The position numbers were made by a program, and so were the translations under genes. The notes under the pieces are model-generated. The model was not told the origin of the DNA. It did no database searches and saw only the letters and a list, made by a program, of their open reading frames with translations. DNA of 64,000 nucleotides from an uncultured Bacteroidales bacterium (GTDB lineage: Bacteria > Bacteroidota > Bacteroidia > Bacteroidales > Bacteroidaceae): positions 1 to 64,000 of the forward strand of contig CADBWR010000008.1 in NCBI GenBank assembly GCA_902798425.1, given 5' to 3'. Positions within the stretch are counted from its first letter, which is position 1, and each line of letters begins with the position of its first letter. Positions 17,850-26,648 of the stretch are shown in pieces.

Positions 17850-19073
17850 TTATCCTCTTTTTGCTTTCTCCCATGTGCCCCCGCCACGATGGTTCCTCAG
17901 ATATCGTATTCCAAGGAATACGTTGATGTTCATGAAGAGGAAGTAGTAGGGTATGTAGAGCAGTTTGTTCTTGCGCCCTTGCTGCTCAAGCAGATAGCCG
18001 CCCAAAGCAGCCAGATAGAAAAGTATCTGTAGTATCCAGACAATATTGTAGGGCGTTCCTGCTTTCATGAATACCAGTATGACGTTGAGTGGGATGAGGG
18101 CCATCATAGCAAAGGGTGTGATGGTCCAGCGCAGTACACGATGGGAGAAAAACTGGAAAGCTACGGTGAAGTTGTTGAAAGGGTTCAGCATATTGCGCAG
18201 CCACCAAGAACTTTGCAGTCCTCCGGCAGCTATGCGGCGCTTGCGTTTAGACTCTTCTTCCATGTTTGCTGAGCCATACTCCATAGCGTAAGCCTTTGAA
18301 GTATAAGCGATTTTATAACCTTTCTCAACTAATTTCATAGACATAACAAAATCGTCGAGTAAGGCATTCTCTGGCATGTTTTCGTAGAGGTGAGTACGGA
18401 TGGCATTGAGTTCACCAGCAGCACCCATAGCAGAATAAAGCTCACTATCGAGGCGCTTCAATAAACTTTCGTATTTCCAATACAAGCCTTCGCCTTCGGC
18501 TGCGGCTTTGCTGACTTTTTCTTTTTGGGCGCCTTCGGCTGCCATTTCCTCCTCGTTACGTGATATGACACGCTTCTCGCCAGCAACGCAAGCCACCTTG
18601 GGATCTTGCATGCAGCGCACGATTTCGCGTATGGCTTCGCGATTGACCATCGTATTGGCGTCCGTCATCACGGTAATTTCGCTCTTCACCATTGACAGAC
18701 CGTGATTGAGGGCTGCTGTCTTGCCACGACGCTCAGGAGAGTAGATTACCTCTACGTCGGGATAGACTTGCAGACGAATGTTGGTTTGGTCGGTAGACCC
18801 GTCAGTAACCCAGACGATGTGCAACTTCTCTTTGGGGTAGTCCAGCTGGTGGATGTTCTGCATTTTCATCTCTACCACATCCTCCTCGTTATAGGCACAC
18901 ACCATGAAGGTTACATCAGGCAGAAATTCGTCTGTTGGTAGCTGTAGCTGTTGGGGTGCTCCCTTGATGATACGTTTTAGCAGTACCAGCAGGTAGAGCA
19001 GCATACCATAGCCTACGTAGGTGTATACGCAGATGCAGAGACATATCCAGAAAAGAATTTTAAGGTTTATCAT
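17850..19073 (-). CDS. Membrane glycosyltransferase family 2 protein
   Basis: At 407 residues this is a processive-type GT2 protein. One N-terminal helix (about 4-33), a cytoplasmic GT-A domain and three C-terminal membrane segments are visible. Motifs: FMVCAYNEEDVV, IVWVTDGSTDQT, VMTDANTMV (DxD-like), NALLDDFVMSMKLVEKGY, and KRKRRIAAGGLQSSWWL in the QxxRW position. Such enzymes build beta-linked polymers or lipid-linked sugars. It stands alone with its own -7 box, so the product cannot be named. Confidence 0.85.
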   Translation of the reverse strand: MINLKILFWICLCICVYTYVGYGMLLYLLVLLKRIIKGAPQQLQLPTDEFLPDVTFMVCAYNEEDVVEMKMQNIHQLDYPKEKLHIVWVTDGSTDQTNIRLQVYPDVEVIYSPERRGKTAALNHGLSMVKSEITVMTDANTMVNREAIREIVRCMQDPKVACVAGEKRVISRNEEEMAAEGAQKEKVSKAAAEGEGLYWKYESLLKRLDSELYSAMGAAGELNAIRTHLYENMPENALLDDFVMSMKLVEKGYKIAYTSKAYAMEYGSANMEEESKRKRRIAAGGLQSSWWLRNMLNPFNNFTVAFQFFSHRVLRWTITPFAMMALIPLNVILVFMKAGTPYNIVWILQILFYLAALGGYLLEQQGRKNKLLYIPYYFLFMNINVFLGIRYLRNHRGGGTWEKAKRG

Positions 19074-19098
19074 GCCTGTAGAGTCTTTGTTACTTCTG

Positions 19099-19106
19099 CA
19101 AAGGTA
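19099..19106 (-). promoter_or_regulatory. -7 box for the GT2 gene
   Basis: CAAAGGTA reads TACCTTTG on the minus strand, 25 nt before the ATG at 19073. No convincing -33 element is seen. Confidence 0.5.
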
Positions 19107-19111
19107 ATAAG

Positions 19112-19147
19112 AAATCTCCGAACCAACAAGTGATTCGGAGATTTTTT
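19112..19147 (-). terminator. Terminator downstream of rng
   Basis: AAATCTCCGAA (19112-19122) pairs with TTCGGAGATTT (19134-19144) over an 11-nt loop. On the minus strand TTCTTATT follows; on the plus strand six T follow. It ends the rng transcript just before the next promoter. Confidence 0.7.
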
Positions 19148-19172
19148 ACGCGGTTGGGTAGGGAAGAAGTCC

Positions 19173-20750
19173 CTACGAATTGGTCTCAATGTCTTCTTGC
19201 ATATCAATAAACTGGCGCTCAGTATCGTAGAACTCGTACTGAAGAAAAGCAAGCTTCTGCGAGGGTACAATACGTATCCCCAACCCATACTTCAGCTGCC
19301 ACTGACGCTTAAGCGACCAGAGCCCCTGATTGATATAGGCGGCAACGTAGGGATGTACGTGCAGACTGAATTTCCGAATGCCAATTTTGTTGACCAGGCG
19401 GTCAATTTTGCTCTCTAACTGATCCGTAAACAGGATTGATGACTTGATTTTACCTTTGCCAAAGCAAGTAGGGCATGTTTCTTCGACATTGACATCCATT
19501 GCCGGACGCACGCGCTGTCGAGTAATTTGCATGAGTCCGAACTTTGATAGTGGCAGGATGTTGTGGCGCGCTCTGTCTTTCTGCATGTTCTTGCACATGC
19601 GCTCATAGAGCAACTGACGGTCTTCTGCGAGATTCATGTCAATGAAGTCCACCACGATGATGCCGCCCATATCCCTAAGGCGTAGCTGGCGTGCCAGCTC
19701 GTCGGCAGCACCGAGGTTTACCTCCAGTGCGTTCTGTTCCTGACCGTTTTCTGCGCGAGTGCGATTGCCTGAGTTGACGTCAACAACGTGCATGGCCTCT
19801 GTAGACTGAATGATGAGATAGGCTCCTCGCTTGTAGTTCACCGTCTTGCCGAAGCTCGACTTAATCTGCTTGGTGACGTTGAAATTATCGAAGATAGGCA
19901 CTGTACCAGTGTACAGCTTTACAATGTCCTTCTTTTCAGGAGCTATCAGTGAGACATAGTCCTTTACCTGATTCATGATGTCGGCATCATTGACGTAGAT
20001 GCCGTCGTAGGTGGGGTCGAAGAGGTCGCGCAACATAGCTACGGCGCGTCCGGTCTCCTCGAAACACAGCTGGGGAGTCTTGGTGGCTTTTTGGGCCTTG
20101 GTAATCATGTCATCCCAGCGTTTTAGCAGGTTTTTCAACTCGTTGTCCAACTCTGCCACACGCTTGCCTTCGGCAGAAGTACGTACAATAACGCCAAAGT
20201 TCTTGGGGCGGATGCTTTGGACGAGTTGTTTCAGGCGGGCTCTCTCCTCGCTTTTCTTGATTTTTGAAGAAACAGACACTTTATCTCCAAAAGGAATCAG
20301 CACCATATAGCGTCCTGCAAAACTGATGTCGCATGAGAGACGCGGTCCTTTGGTGTTGATGGGTTCCTTGACAACCTGTACCAAAATCTCCTGACCTTGT
20401 TTCAGCATGGTGATGCTGCCTTCCTTAGGAAGGTCGGGCTGACGGGTCGCTTTTTGGATGGGATAAAGATTCTTCTTGTCACTTTGTACCTGTTTAAGGT
20501 ATTTCTCGTAAGAGCTGAATTGAGTACCTAAGTCAAGATAGTGCAAGAAAGCATCACGCTCAGAGCCTACATCTACGAAGCAGGCATTGAGGCCAGGCAT
20601 GAGCTTGCGCACCTTGCCTAGATAGATGTTGCCGACGGAATAGCTTGCCTCTTGTCGCTTCTCGTTCTGGTATTCCACCAGATTCTTGTCTTCGAGTAAG
20701 GCTATGGAAATCTCCTTCGGCTGTACATCGATAATTACTTCACTTGTCAT
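19173..20750 (-). CDS. rng: Ribonuclease E/G family protein
   Basis: The protein has 525 residues, close to RNase G length. An N-terminal S1 domain (YSVGNIYLGKVRKLMPGLNACFVDVG) is followed by a long insert and the catalytic region. That region has the two metal-binding aspartates in HVVDVNSGN and GGIIVVDFIDMN, and the zinc-link motif CPTCFGKG. It processes rRNA and decays mRNA as a 5'-end-dependent endonuclease. It lies downstream of hupB and a 29-codon basic gene, with a hairpin between them that would reduce read-through. Confidence 0.94.
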   Translation of the reverse strand: MTSEVIIDVQPKEISIALLEDKNLVEYQNEKRQEASYSVGNIYLGKVRKLMPGLNACFVDVGSERDAFLHYLDLGTQFSSYEKYLKQVQSDKKNLYPIQKATRQPDLPKEGSITMLKQGQEILVQVVKEPINTKGPRLSCDISFAGRYMVLIPFGDKVSVSSKIKKSEERARLKQLVQSIRPKNFGVIVRTSAEGKRVAELDNELKNLLKRWDDMITKAQKATKTPQLCFEETGRAVAMLRDLFDPTYDGIYVNDADIMNQVKDYVSLIAPEKKDIVKLYTGTVPIFDNFNVTKQIKSSFGKTVNYKRGAYLIIQSTEAMHVVDVNSGNRTRAENGQEQNALEVNLGAADELARQLRLRDMGGIIVVDFIDMNLAEDRQLLYERMCKNMQKDRARHNILPLSKFGLMQITRQRVRPAMDVNVEETCPTCFGKGKIKSSILFTDQLESKIDRLVNKIGIRKFSLHVHPYVAAYINQGLWSLKRQWQLKYGLGIRIVPSQKLAFLQYEFYDTERQFIDMQEDIETNS

Positions 20751-20782
20751 TCTCTTGCTGTTTGGTAATCTTGTTTTAGAGA

Positions 20783-20827
20783 AAAGGAGTGCTCCGTCGA
20801 ACGGCTGTTCTCTGGGTGCACTCCTTT
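20783..20827 (-). terminator. Hairpin between the 29-codon gene and rng
   Basis: AAAGGAGTGC (20783-20792) pairs with GCACTCCTTT (20818-20827), and an inner CCG/CGG stem sits in the loop. On the minus strand it is followed by TCTCTAAAAC. It could be a terminator or attenuator for the hupB transcript, or an RNase-processed element ahead of rng. Confidence 0.5.
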
Positions 20828-20853
20828 CATTTCTTTTCTTTTAGCGTCAGAGC

Positions 20854-20943
20854 TTATTTGCTCTTATGACGATTCTTGCGCAGTCTCTTCTTACGCTTGT
20901 GGGTAGCCATCTTGTGGCCCTTCTTCTTTTTTCCGTTTGGCAT
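20854..20943 (-). CDS. 29-residue very basic protein, probable small ribosomal protein
   Basis: The minus strand reads MPNGKKKKGHKMATHKRKKR and ends LRKNRHKSK before TAA. Sixteen of 29 residues are Lys or Arg and four are His. It lies 32 nt after hupB. I recall near-identical short basic proteins next to hupB and rng in Bacteroidetes, which argues for a real gene. Composition suggests an RNA-binding, ribosome-associated peptide; assignment to a named ribosomal protein is not possible from sequence alone. Confidence 0.75.
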   Translation of the reverse strand: MPNGKKKKGHKMATHKRKKRLRKNRHKSK

Positions 20944-20975
20944 AATACTAAATATTTAAATATTTGAATGTTAAA

Positions 20976-21251
20976 TTATTGCATTTTTGCAACAAAGCTC
21001 TTGGCGGGCTTAAAAGCGGGAATGTCGTGAGCGTCAATAACCAAAGTGGTGTTCTTTGAAATATTACGAGCAGTCTTCTTGGCACGGTGCTTAACAGTAA
21101 ACGTACCAAAACCACGCAGGTAGACATTCTCTTTACGCACGGCCATACAATCACGAATCTCTTCCATAAATGCCTCTACAGTAGCGGCTACATCCTTCTT
21201 GGGAAGGCCGGTATCTTCGGCAATCTTGTTGATGATATCTGCTTTTGTCAT
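20976..21251 (-). CDS. HU-family DNA-binding protein
   Basis: At 91 residues this is a standard HU/IHF protein. The dimerisation helices (MTKADIINKIAEDTGLPKKD, VEAFMEEIRDCMA) and the beta-arm signature (VYLRGFGTFTVKHRAKKTAR and the following IPAFKPAKSF) are present. It is a nucleoid-associated DNA-bending protein. It is the first gene of a short run with the 29-codon gene and perhaps rng, and has a -7 box 36 nt upstream. Confidence 0.93.
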   Translation of the reverse strand: MTKADIINKIAEDTGLPKKDVAATVEAFMEEIRDCMAVRKENVYLRGFGTFTVKHRAKKTARNISKNTTLVIDAHDIPAFKPAKSFVAKMQ

Positions 21252-21286
21252 CTCTGTGTTTTTTTATGAGTTTTGTTTTTGGACTG

Positions 21287-21294
21287 CAAAGTTA
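21287..21294 (-). promoter_or_regulatory. -7 box for the HU gene
   Basis: CAAAGTTA reads TAACTTTG on the minus strand and fits TAnnTTTG. The -33 region is A/T-rich without an exact TTTG. Confidence 0.5.
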
Positions 21295-21379
21295 CTGTTT
21301 TTCAGTGTAATATGGAAATTTTCTACTAACTTTTTTTCAAAAAACTGAATTTTTCCTCAACTATGTCCTATATTTTTCG

Positions 21380-21387
21380 TACCTTTG
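21380..21387 (+). promoter_or_regulatory. -7 box for pyk
   Basis: TACCTTTG lies 25 nt ahead of the pyruvate kinase ATG. The -33 element is not clear. Confidence 0.5.
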
Positions 21388-21411
21388 CCCCCAAATTAAA
21401 GGTATTAGCAA

Positions 21412-22848
21412 ATGAAACAGACAAAGATTGTTGCTTCGGTCAGTGACCGTCGCTGTGGTGTAGATTTTATACGCCAATTGTATAATGCTGGCGTTAATGT
21501 TGTCAGGATGAACACGGCTCACGCCACAGAGGAGGGTCTTAAAAAAATAATAAGGAACGTGCGCGAGGTAAGCAGACACATCGGAATATTGATAGATACC
21601 AAGGGACCGGAGGTTCGTACTACGGGTTGCGAGGCGCCTATAGAGTATAAAACAGGTGATGTTGTCAAACTTTTCGGACGTCCAGACGTTGACTCTACTC
21701 ACGATATTGTAAATCTCTCGTATGAGAATTTTGCTGCAGACATACAGGAAGGCGACCACGTGTTGTTCGATGATGGTGCACTAGACATGCTGGTCATTGG
21801 CATCAATGGACCAGCCGTTATAGCCCAGGTACAAAACGATGGTGTTCTGGGGGCTCATAAGAGTGTTAATGTGCCAGGCCGTCATATTGCCCTTCCTGCC
21901 CTAACCCCTAAGGACCGTAAGAATATTATGCTTGCCATAGAACAGGATATTGATTTTATAGCCCACTCATTTGTACGCTCTGCTGCTGATGTGCGTGCCG
22001 TGCAAGCTATTCTTGATGCGTATAATTCTGACATTAAGATTATTTCGAAAATAGAGAATCAGGAGGGTGTCGACAACATTGACGAGATTATTGATGTTTC
22101 TTATGGTATTATGATTGCCCGTGGCGACTTGGGTATTGAGGTGCCCATTGAGCACATTCCTGGTATTCAGCGTAAAATAATCCGCAAGTGTATAGAGAAG
22201 AAGAAACCTGTTATAGTGGCTACTCAGATGCTGCATACGATGATTAATAATCCACGTCCCACACGTGCAGAGGTTACTGATATTGCTAATGCAGTATACT
22301 CGAGTACAGACGCTTTAATGTTGTCTGGCGAGACGGCAAGTGGAAAATATCCTATTGAGGCTGTACAGACAATGGCGGCGATTGCTGAACAGGCAGAACT
22401 GGACCGAATGCAGAGTACGCTGGTAGCTCCTCTGGCTCCCAACTGCGATATTCGTGACTTTATGGCACATGCCGCTATTGAGGCTACGGAGAAGTTGGGT
22501 GTCAAGGGTATTATTACAGACTCTACGACGGGTATGACGGCAAGAGCATTGGCTGCCTTCCGTGGCCCTCACCCCGTATTGGCTATCTGCTATAATGACA
22601 AGCTGCAGCGTCTGCTGAACCTTTCGTATGGTGTCATTTCCGTATACCAGAAAGACCACATTGACCCGGAACGTCTGTTCCTTGCAGCTGTTCGCATGCT
22701 GCGCCAAAAGGGTTATGTGGACTTGAATGACAAAATAGCCTACCTGAGTGGCAATGTAGGTGCTGGTGGTGCTACTAAATTCCTGGAAATTAATGCAGTA
22801 CGCGATGTTTTTGATCAGACGTACCAGTTCCATCTGCCTAAAGTGTAA
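21412..22848 (+). CDS. pyk: Pyruvate kinase
   Basis: Pyruvate kinase converts phosphoenolpyruvate and ADP to pyruvate and ATP. The 478-residue length is typical. Visible motifs include GILIDTKGPEVRTTG, the metal/catalytic region IISKIENQEGVDNIDEII, IMIARGDLGIEVP, and VIVATQMLHTMINNPRPTRAEV with DALMLSGETASGKYP. It is monocistronic, with its own promoter box and a strong terminator. Confidence 0.96.
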   Translation: MKQTKIVASVSDRRCGVDFIRQLYNAGVNVVRMNTAHATEEGLKKIIRNVREVSRHIGILIDTKGPEVRTTGCEAPIEYKTGDVVKLFGRPDVDSTHDIVNLSYENFAADIQEGDHVLFDDGALDMLVIGINGPAVIAQVQNDGVLGAHKSVNVPGRHIALPALTPKDRKNIMLAIEQDIDFIAHSFVRSAADVRAVQAILDAYNSDIKIISKIENQEGVDNIDEIIDVSYGIMIARGDLGIEVPIEHIPGIQRKIIRKCIEKKKPVIVATQMLHTMINNPRPTRAEVTDIANAVYSSTDALMLSGETASGKYPIEAVQTMAAIAEQAELDRMQSTLVAPLAPNCDIRDFMAHAAIEATEKLGVKGIITDSTTGMTARALAAFRGPHPVLAICYNDKLQRLLNLSYGVISVYQKDHIDPERLFLAAVRMLRQKGYVDLNDKIAYLSGNVGAGGATKFLEINAVRDVFDQTYQFHLPKV

Positions 22849-22885
22849 AAGAGCAGAAACAGCTAATTAATATTATTCTACAGCG

Positions 22886-22928
22886 ATTCTCCAAATATTT
22901 TCCGAAAAAATTTGGAGAATTGTTTTTT
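22886..22928 (+). terminator. Terminator of pyk
   Basis: ATTCTCCAAAT (22886-22896) pairs with ATTTGGAGAAT (22910-22920), followed by TGTTTTTTT. The second arm also contains the -33 TTTG of the next promoter. Confidence 0.8.
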
Positions 22929-22942
22929 TCTCTTTACCTTTG
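22911..22942 (+). promoter_or_regulatory. Promoter of the propeller/AraC regulator gene
   Basis: TTTG at 22911-22914 and TACCTTTG at 22935-22942 are 20 nt apart. The -33 element is embedded in the pyk terminator stem. Confidence 0.65.
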
Positions 22943-22965
22943 TCCTCGCCTAAAACAAGGACCTA

Positions 22966-25425
22966 ATGGTTATGAATCTCTATAGAAATTGTTGTGTGAT
23001 GTTGATGCTGCTGTTTAGTATCAACGCAACGGCTTTTGATGATAATCTGATTTTTTATTCTTACGACGGGTCCAATGGTTTGGCAGATAATAGTGTTCAG
23101 ATAGTACGATGTACGAGAACGGGTAGGGTACTTATCTTCACTATTGGACATATCAATTTCTTTGACGGTAATAGTTTTACACATATAGACCCTTCTGAAC
23201 GTGACGTTATAGACCTTGCTGAATATGAGGGAGGGTACCAGATGTTTTTCGACAAGAACCACCATCTGTGGGGCAAGAACCGTGGAAAACTGGCATGTGT
23301 TGATTTGTTGACAGAGCGTTTTATGTCCGATGTGGAGCATGTCCTTCACGAGATGGGGGTGAAAGGAACCATTGACGATATCTATGGCGATGGTGAGAAT
23401 AACGTGTGGTTTCGCTCGGGCAAGCGCCTCTATGATCCCCAGAAAGGAAAAGAGGTGACCATTCATTCGAAGGCTGTCCTTCAAGATGTCGACGTCTTTG
23501 CTGATAGTCTGCTGCTGCTGTTCTATGCAGATGGTTCGGTGGGTGTCTATGACTATAAGAACCCCCGTTATCTCTATAGCGACGACGCTTTCACTACTGC
23601 TGAGGAAAAGCAACGTTATGCCGAGTCGTCGATTATCTGTCTAGAGGGAAATCAGTATTATCAGATTCGCAATGCCAAGGAGTCTGCAGTTCTGATGCGC
23701 TATGATATCAGTACCCATCGCTGGAAGAAAGTGCTAGAGACCCCTTACCGCATGAATGACCTGTGTCCGAGGGGCGATAGACTCTATATTGCCTCTGAGC
23801 GTGGTTACCTGGTCTACCACTATGCATCAGGCGAGGTGAAGCACTATGAGACGATACGTTTGTCAAAGGGGCGCACCATGTCTCCGAATGTTAATTCGCT
23901 GATGTTTGACCGTCAGGGTGGCTTGTGGATGGGTACTGTTACACGCGGATTGCTGTATGCCAAGTCTTATCCCAGTCCGTTCACTACTTATTCAGTACAG
24001 GCACCAGAGGCAGCACCTTATGTGAAGTTGTTGGACCAACAGGAAACAGATCGAGAGAAACTACCCTATAAGGTAAACTGCGTTCTTAGCGATAGCCGTG
24101 GTTGGCAGTGGATGGGAACATATACAGGGCTCATACTGCACCGTCCAGGAAAGAGCAACCAGGTATTCTCCCGTAAGGATGGTCTCATCAATGAGGTCAT
24201 TCGCTCTGTTATCGAAGATGACCAGCATCATATATGGGTTTCTACCAGTTATGGCGTATGCCGCCTCTATGTGGACAATGAGCGTGTATCCCATCTGGAG
24301 GTGTATCTGAATCAGGACAATATTCCCAATGATGCTTTCCTTAATGGGCGTGCTGCTAAACTTCCAGATGGTACCATTGTGATGCAGACCGTTGACCATG
24401 TTGTGACTTTCAATCCTGCAAAATTTCAAGGTGAGCGCTTTGGCGAGATGATTCTGTTCCCCAAACTCGTTAGAGTGATGGTCAATGGTGTATTCGTTGA
24501 TCCTGGCGTCAAGATGGGTGGAAAGGTTATCTTGGAACGTAGTGCCTCGCGAACTCGCGATTTTCATGTCAACTACGACCAGAACTCGTTGTCACTAACC
24601 TTCACAGGACTCAACTATCTGCGTCCTGTACAGACTTATTACCGGGTACGTGTGAAGGGCGTACAAGGCTTTGACAACTGGCGTATCCTTTCTTATGGAA
24701 AGTCGGGAGGAATGGTTGACAGAAACGGTTTCCTGCATCTTCCATTGGTTGGTATGTCTCCTGGCGATTATGTCATTGAACTGCAAGCGTCTATGTGGCC
24801 TGGCAAATGGCCCGTCAGACCCTATATATGGACTGTGCATGTTGACCAGCCCTGGTGGCGTACCACAGGATTGTATATTCTGCTGACGCTTATACTGATA
24901 GGTTTGGTAGCTGCCAATTTCTTCTTCTTCAACAGAAATACGAAGGTACGTATGCGCTGTCTGAACGATGAGGAGGATATGATGCGCAGGGTGCGTGGTT
25001 TTGCTGACCGTTGTCTGGAATTACACGATGAACAGTTGGCTCCTGTTGTCGATACAGATGATAGGGCTCTTCAGGATAATAATGACTTGGATAGCAAGAC
25101 CTTTGACGAGGTTATGCTGAAGGTGGTGCCGTACATCAACAGAAATCGTGGAAATAATATCAGTTTCCATATGCTTGCTGAACGGGTGGCAATGAGTAAG
25201 GGTGATTTGTATGTTCTATTGGCTAACCATATTGACAAGAATCCGCGTATGTTGATTGGCAAACTGCGGCTGCAAGAGGCTGCCAAACTGTTGTTGACAA
25301 CGGATTTGCTGGTGGAGGATATTGCTGATAATCTGAACTTTGTTACACCCAACTACTTCGTGTCATCGTTCTATCATCAGTATCGCTTGACACCTAAAGA
25401 CTATCGCAACTCTAACGATTTGTAA
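22966..25425 (+). CDS. Membrane-spanning regulator: periplasmic propeller, Y_Y_Y domain and AraC-type HTH, no kinase
   Basis: The protein has 819 residues. A signal/anchor (RNCCVMLMLLFSINATA) precedes propeller repeats of the two-component-regulator type (GLADNSVQIVRCTRTGRVLIF, VNCVLSDSRGWQWMGTYTGL, IEDDQHHIWVSTSYGVCRL). A Y_Y_Y domain and a membrane helix (about 644-667, LYILLTLILIGLVAANFFF) follow. The C-terminal AraC domain is in ISFHMLAERVAMSKGDLYVLL and DIADNLNFVTPNYFVSSFYHQY. Histidine kinase and receiver parts of the usual hybrid (HTCS) regulators are absent, so the signal must pass straight through the membrane to the HTH, as proposed for SusR-like regulators. No susC/D locus is beside it. 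A second ATG two codons in is also possible. Confidence 0.85.
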   Translation: MVMNLYRNCCVMLMLLFSINATAFDDNLIFYSYDGSNGLADNSVQIVRCTRTGRVLIFTIGHINFFDGNSFTHIDPSERDVIDLAEYEGGYQMFFDKNHHLWGKNRGKLACVDLLTERFMSDVEHVLHEMGVKGTIDDIYGDGENNVWFRSGKRLYDPQKGKEVTIHSKAVLQDVDVFADSLLLLFYADGSVGVYDYKNPRYLYSDDAFTTAEEKQRYAESSIICLEGNQYYQIRNAKESAVLMRYDISTHRWKKVLETPYRMNDLCPRGDRLYIASERGYLVYHYASGEVKHYETIRLSKGRTMSPNVNSLMFDRQGGLWMGTVTRGLLYAKSYPSPFTTYSVQAPEAAPYVKLLDQQETDREKLPYKVNCVLSDSRGWQWMGTYTGLILHRPGKSNQVFSRKDGLINEVIRSVIEDDQHHIWVSTSYGVCRLYVDNERVSHLEVYLNQDNIPNDAFLNGRAAKLPDGTIVMQTVDHVVTFNPAKFQGERFGEMILFPKLVRVMVNGVFVDPGVKMGGKVILERSASRTRDFHVNYDQNSLSLTFTGLNYLRPVQTYYRVRVKGVQGFDNWRILSYGKSGGMVDRNGFLHLPLVGMSPGDYVIELQASMWPGKWPVRPYIWTVHVDQPWWRTTGLYILLTLILIGLVAANFFFFNRNTKVRMRCLNDEEDMMRRVRGFADRCLELHDEQLAPVVDTDDRALQDNNDLDSKTFDEVMLKVVPYINRNRGNNISFHMLAERVAMSKGDLYVLLANHIDKNPRMLIGKLRLQEAAKLLLTTDLLVEDIADNLNFVTPNYFVSSFYHQYRLTPKDYRNSNDL

Positions 25426-26648
25426 CCTACTAATTGCCAAGTGCGACCTCCTATTTCTTTATAATATACTAAGACTTGATAGCGGTTCTCCGTTTGGAAG
25501 AAATTGCCTTCAGACGATGGTATCTGCCTCTCAGTTGTCAAGTAGCGGTAGTTGTAATACCCTTGTTTCTGTAACAGTGCCGTATAATACACTTTGTGCT
25601 CACCATCGTAGCGCATGCGGTAGTGCTCTTTGTCAACGTCTGTGGCCCATTGACCATCAATGTACAACTCGCCTTGATAGGACGCCTGCAATTCGTAGTT
25701 GACCCAGACGTAGTCACAAGTGTAGTCTGACTCTGAACGGTCGCTGTTACGAATGCAGAAGGCGCCGTCAGCATCGACATTGGTGAGGTAGTTGCGCTGA
25801 GGAAAAGCTGGGAAGGGATAGGCTTGATAGGAGGTGCCGTCCCACGTGATGCGGTCTATTCCCATGGTGGGGTGGCTAACGTCAAGAACTTCAAACTTGT
25901 GATATTCATTGCCACCATCAAAGATGAGCTGGCGGTTGTGCTGCCACAACAGTCCGCGAGGTGTGATATGGTTGGGTTGGATGTTTCGGCGGGCATCGTG
26001 CTCCACCCAGTTCTGCATGACGATGGTCTGCAGTTGTTCGTTGATATTGGTGACACGCAAATCGTTATAGTTCACACTGAACGATAACTGCTGGTGGCTG
26101 TCGTTATGGTCGATGTCTGTATTGGTGGTAATCTCCATGCCTACAGTCATCAGTGGCTCTACGACATAAAATTCGACCTCCAGCAGTTTCTCATCAGCAT
26201 TGTCTTCATCAATGATGGTCAGTCGGTAGTTGCCACTCATCTTCAGCTGACAGTACTCGTTGGGAATGGTCAGCTGGTAGTGCGTATACAGTATGGTGGT
26301 GTTGATGGAGTTTTGGTAGTTGTCTATCTGCCAGTCGTTGAAGCCTTGCAGCCAATCGCTCTCAAAGATGTCTTCCGACACGCTCCAGTCTGCCTCACAG
26401 TGGTCGAGATGACAGGTCAGACGGTGGTAATTGTGGGAGAACTCGTCGAAGCCGATGTGCAGCACGTCATCGCTGCCCAGCGACATCACGGGGCGGTTCT
26501 GCCAGTCAGTACCCACCATGCTGGTCAACGTCTTGACACGGGACGAGAAGATGCGGTTTTCGCCCCACGATGCCAGTGTCGCCAACAGCAACAGCAGGAT
26601 GAGCGACAACCTATGGTTAGTATTGGCGCAGGGCACTGAGCAACTCAT
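25401..26648 (-). CDS. DUF5103 protein, type IX secretion system plug-like
   Basis: The protein has 415 residues, with an N-terminal signal peptide (about 12-29, [16 protein letters not shown]) and then beta-rich sequence. It matches the DUF5103 pattern: [69 protein letters not shown], and YYNYRYL near the end. The family includes the Plug protein that occludes the type IX translocon in Bacteroidetes. The 5' end overlaps hisC by 32 nt and the 3' end overlaps the convergent regulator gene by 25 nt. It is the last gene of the hisGDC run. Confidence 0.8.
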   Translation of the reverse strand: MSCSVPCANTNHRLSLILLLLLATLASWGENRIFSSRVKTLTSMVGTDWQNRPVMSLGSDDVLHIGFDEFSHNYHRLTCHLDHCEADWSVSEDIFESDWLQGFNDWQIDNYQNSINTTILYTHYQLTIPNEYCQLKMSGNYRLTIIDEDNADEKLLEVEFYVVEPLMTVGMEITTNTDIDHNDSHQQLSFSVNYNDLRVTNINEQLQTIVMQNWVEHDARRNIQPNHITPRGLLWQHNRQLIFDGGNEYHKFEVLDVSHPTMGIDRITWDGTSYQAYPFPAFPQRNYLTNVDADGAFCIRNSDRSESDYTCDYVWVNYELQASYQGELYIDGQWATDVDKEHYRMRYDGEHKVYYTALLQKQGYYNYRYLTTERQIPSSEGNFFQTENRYQVLVYYKEIGGRTWQLVGYKSLELR

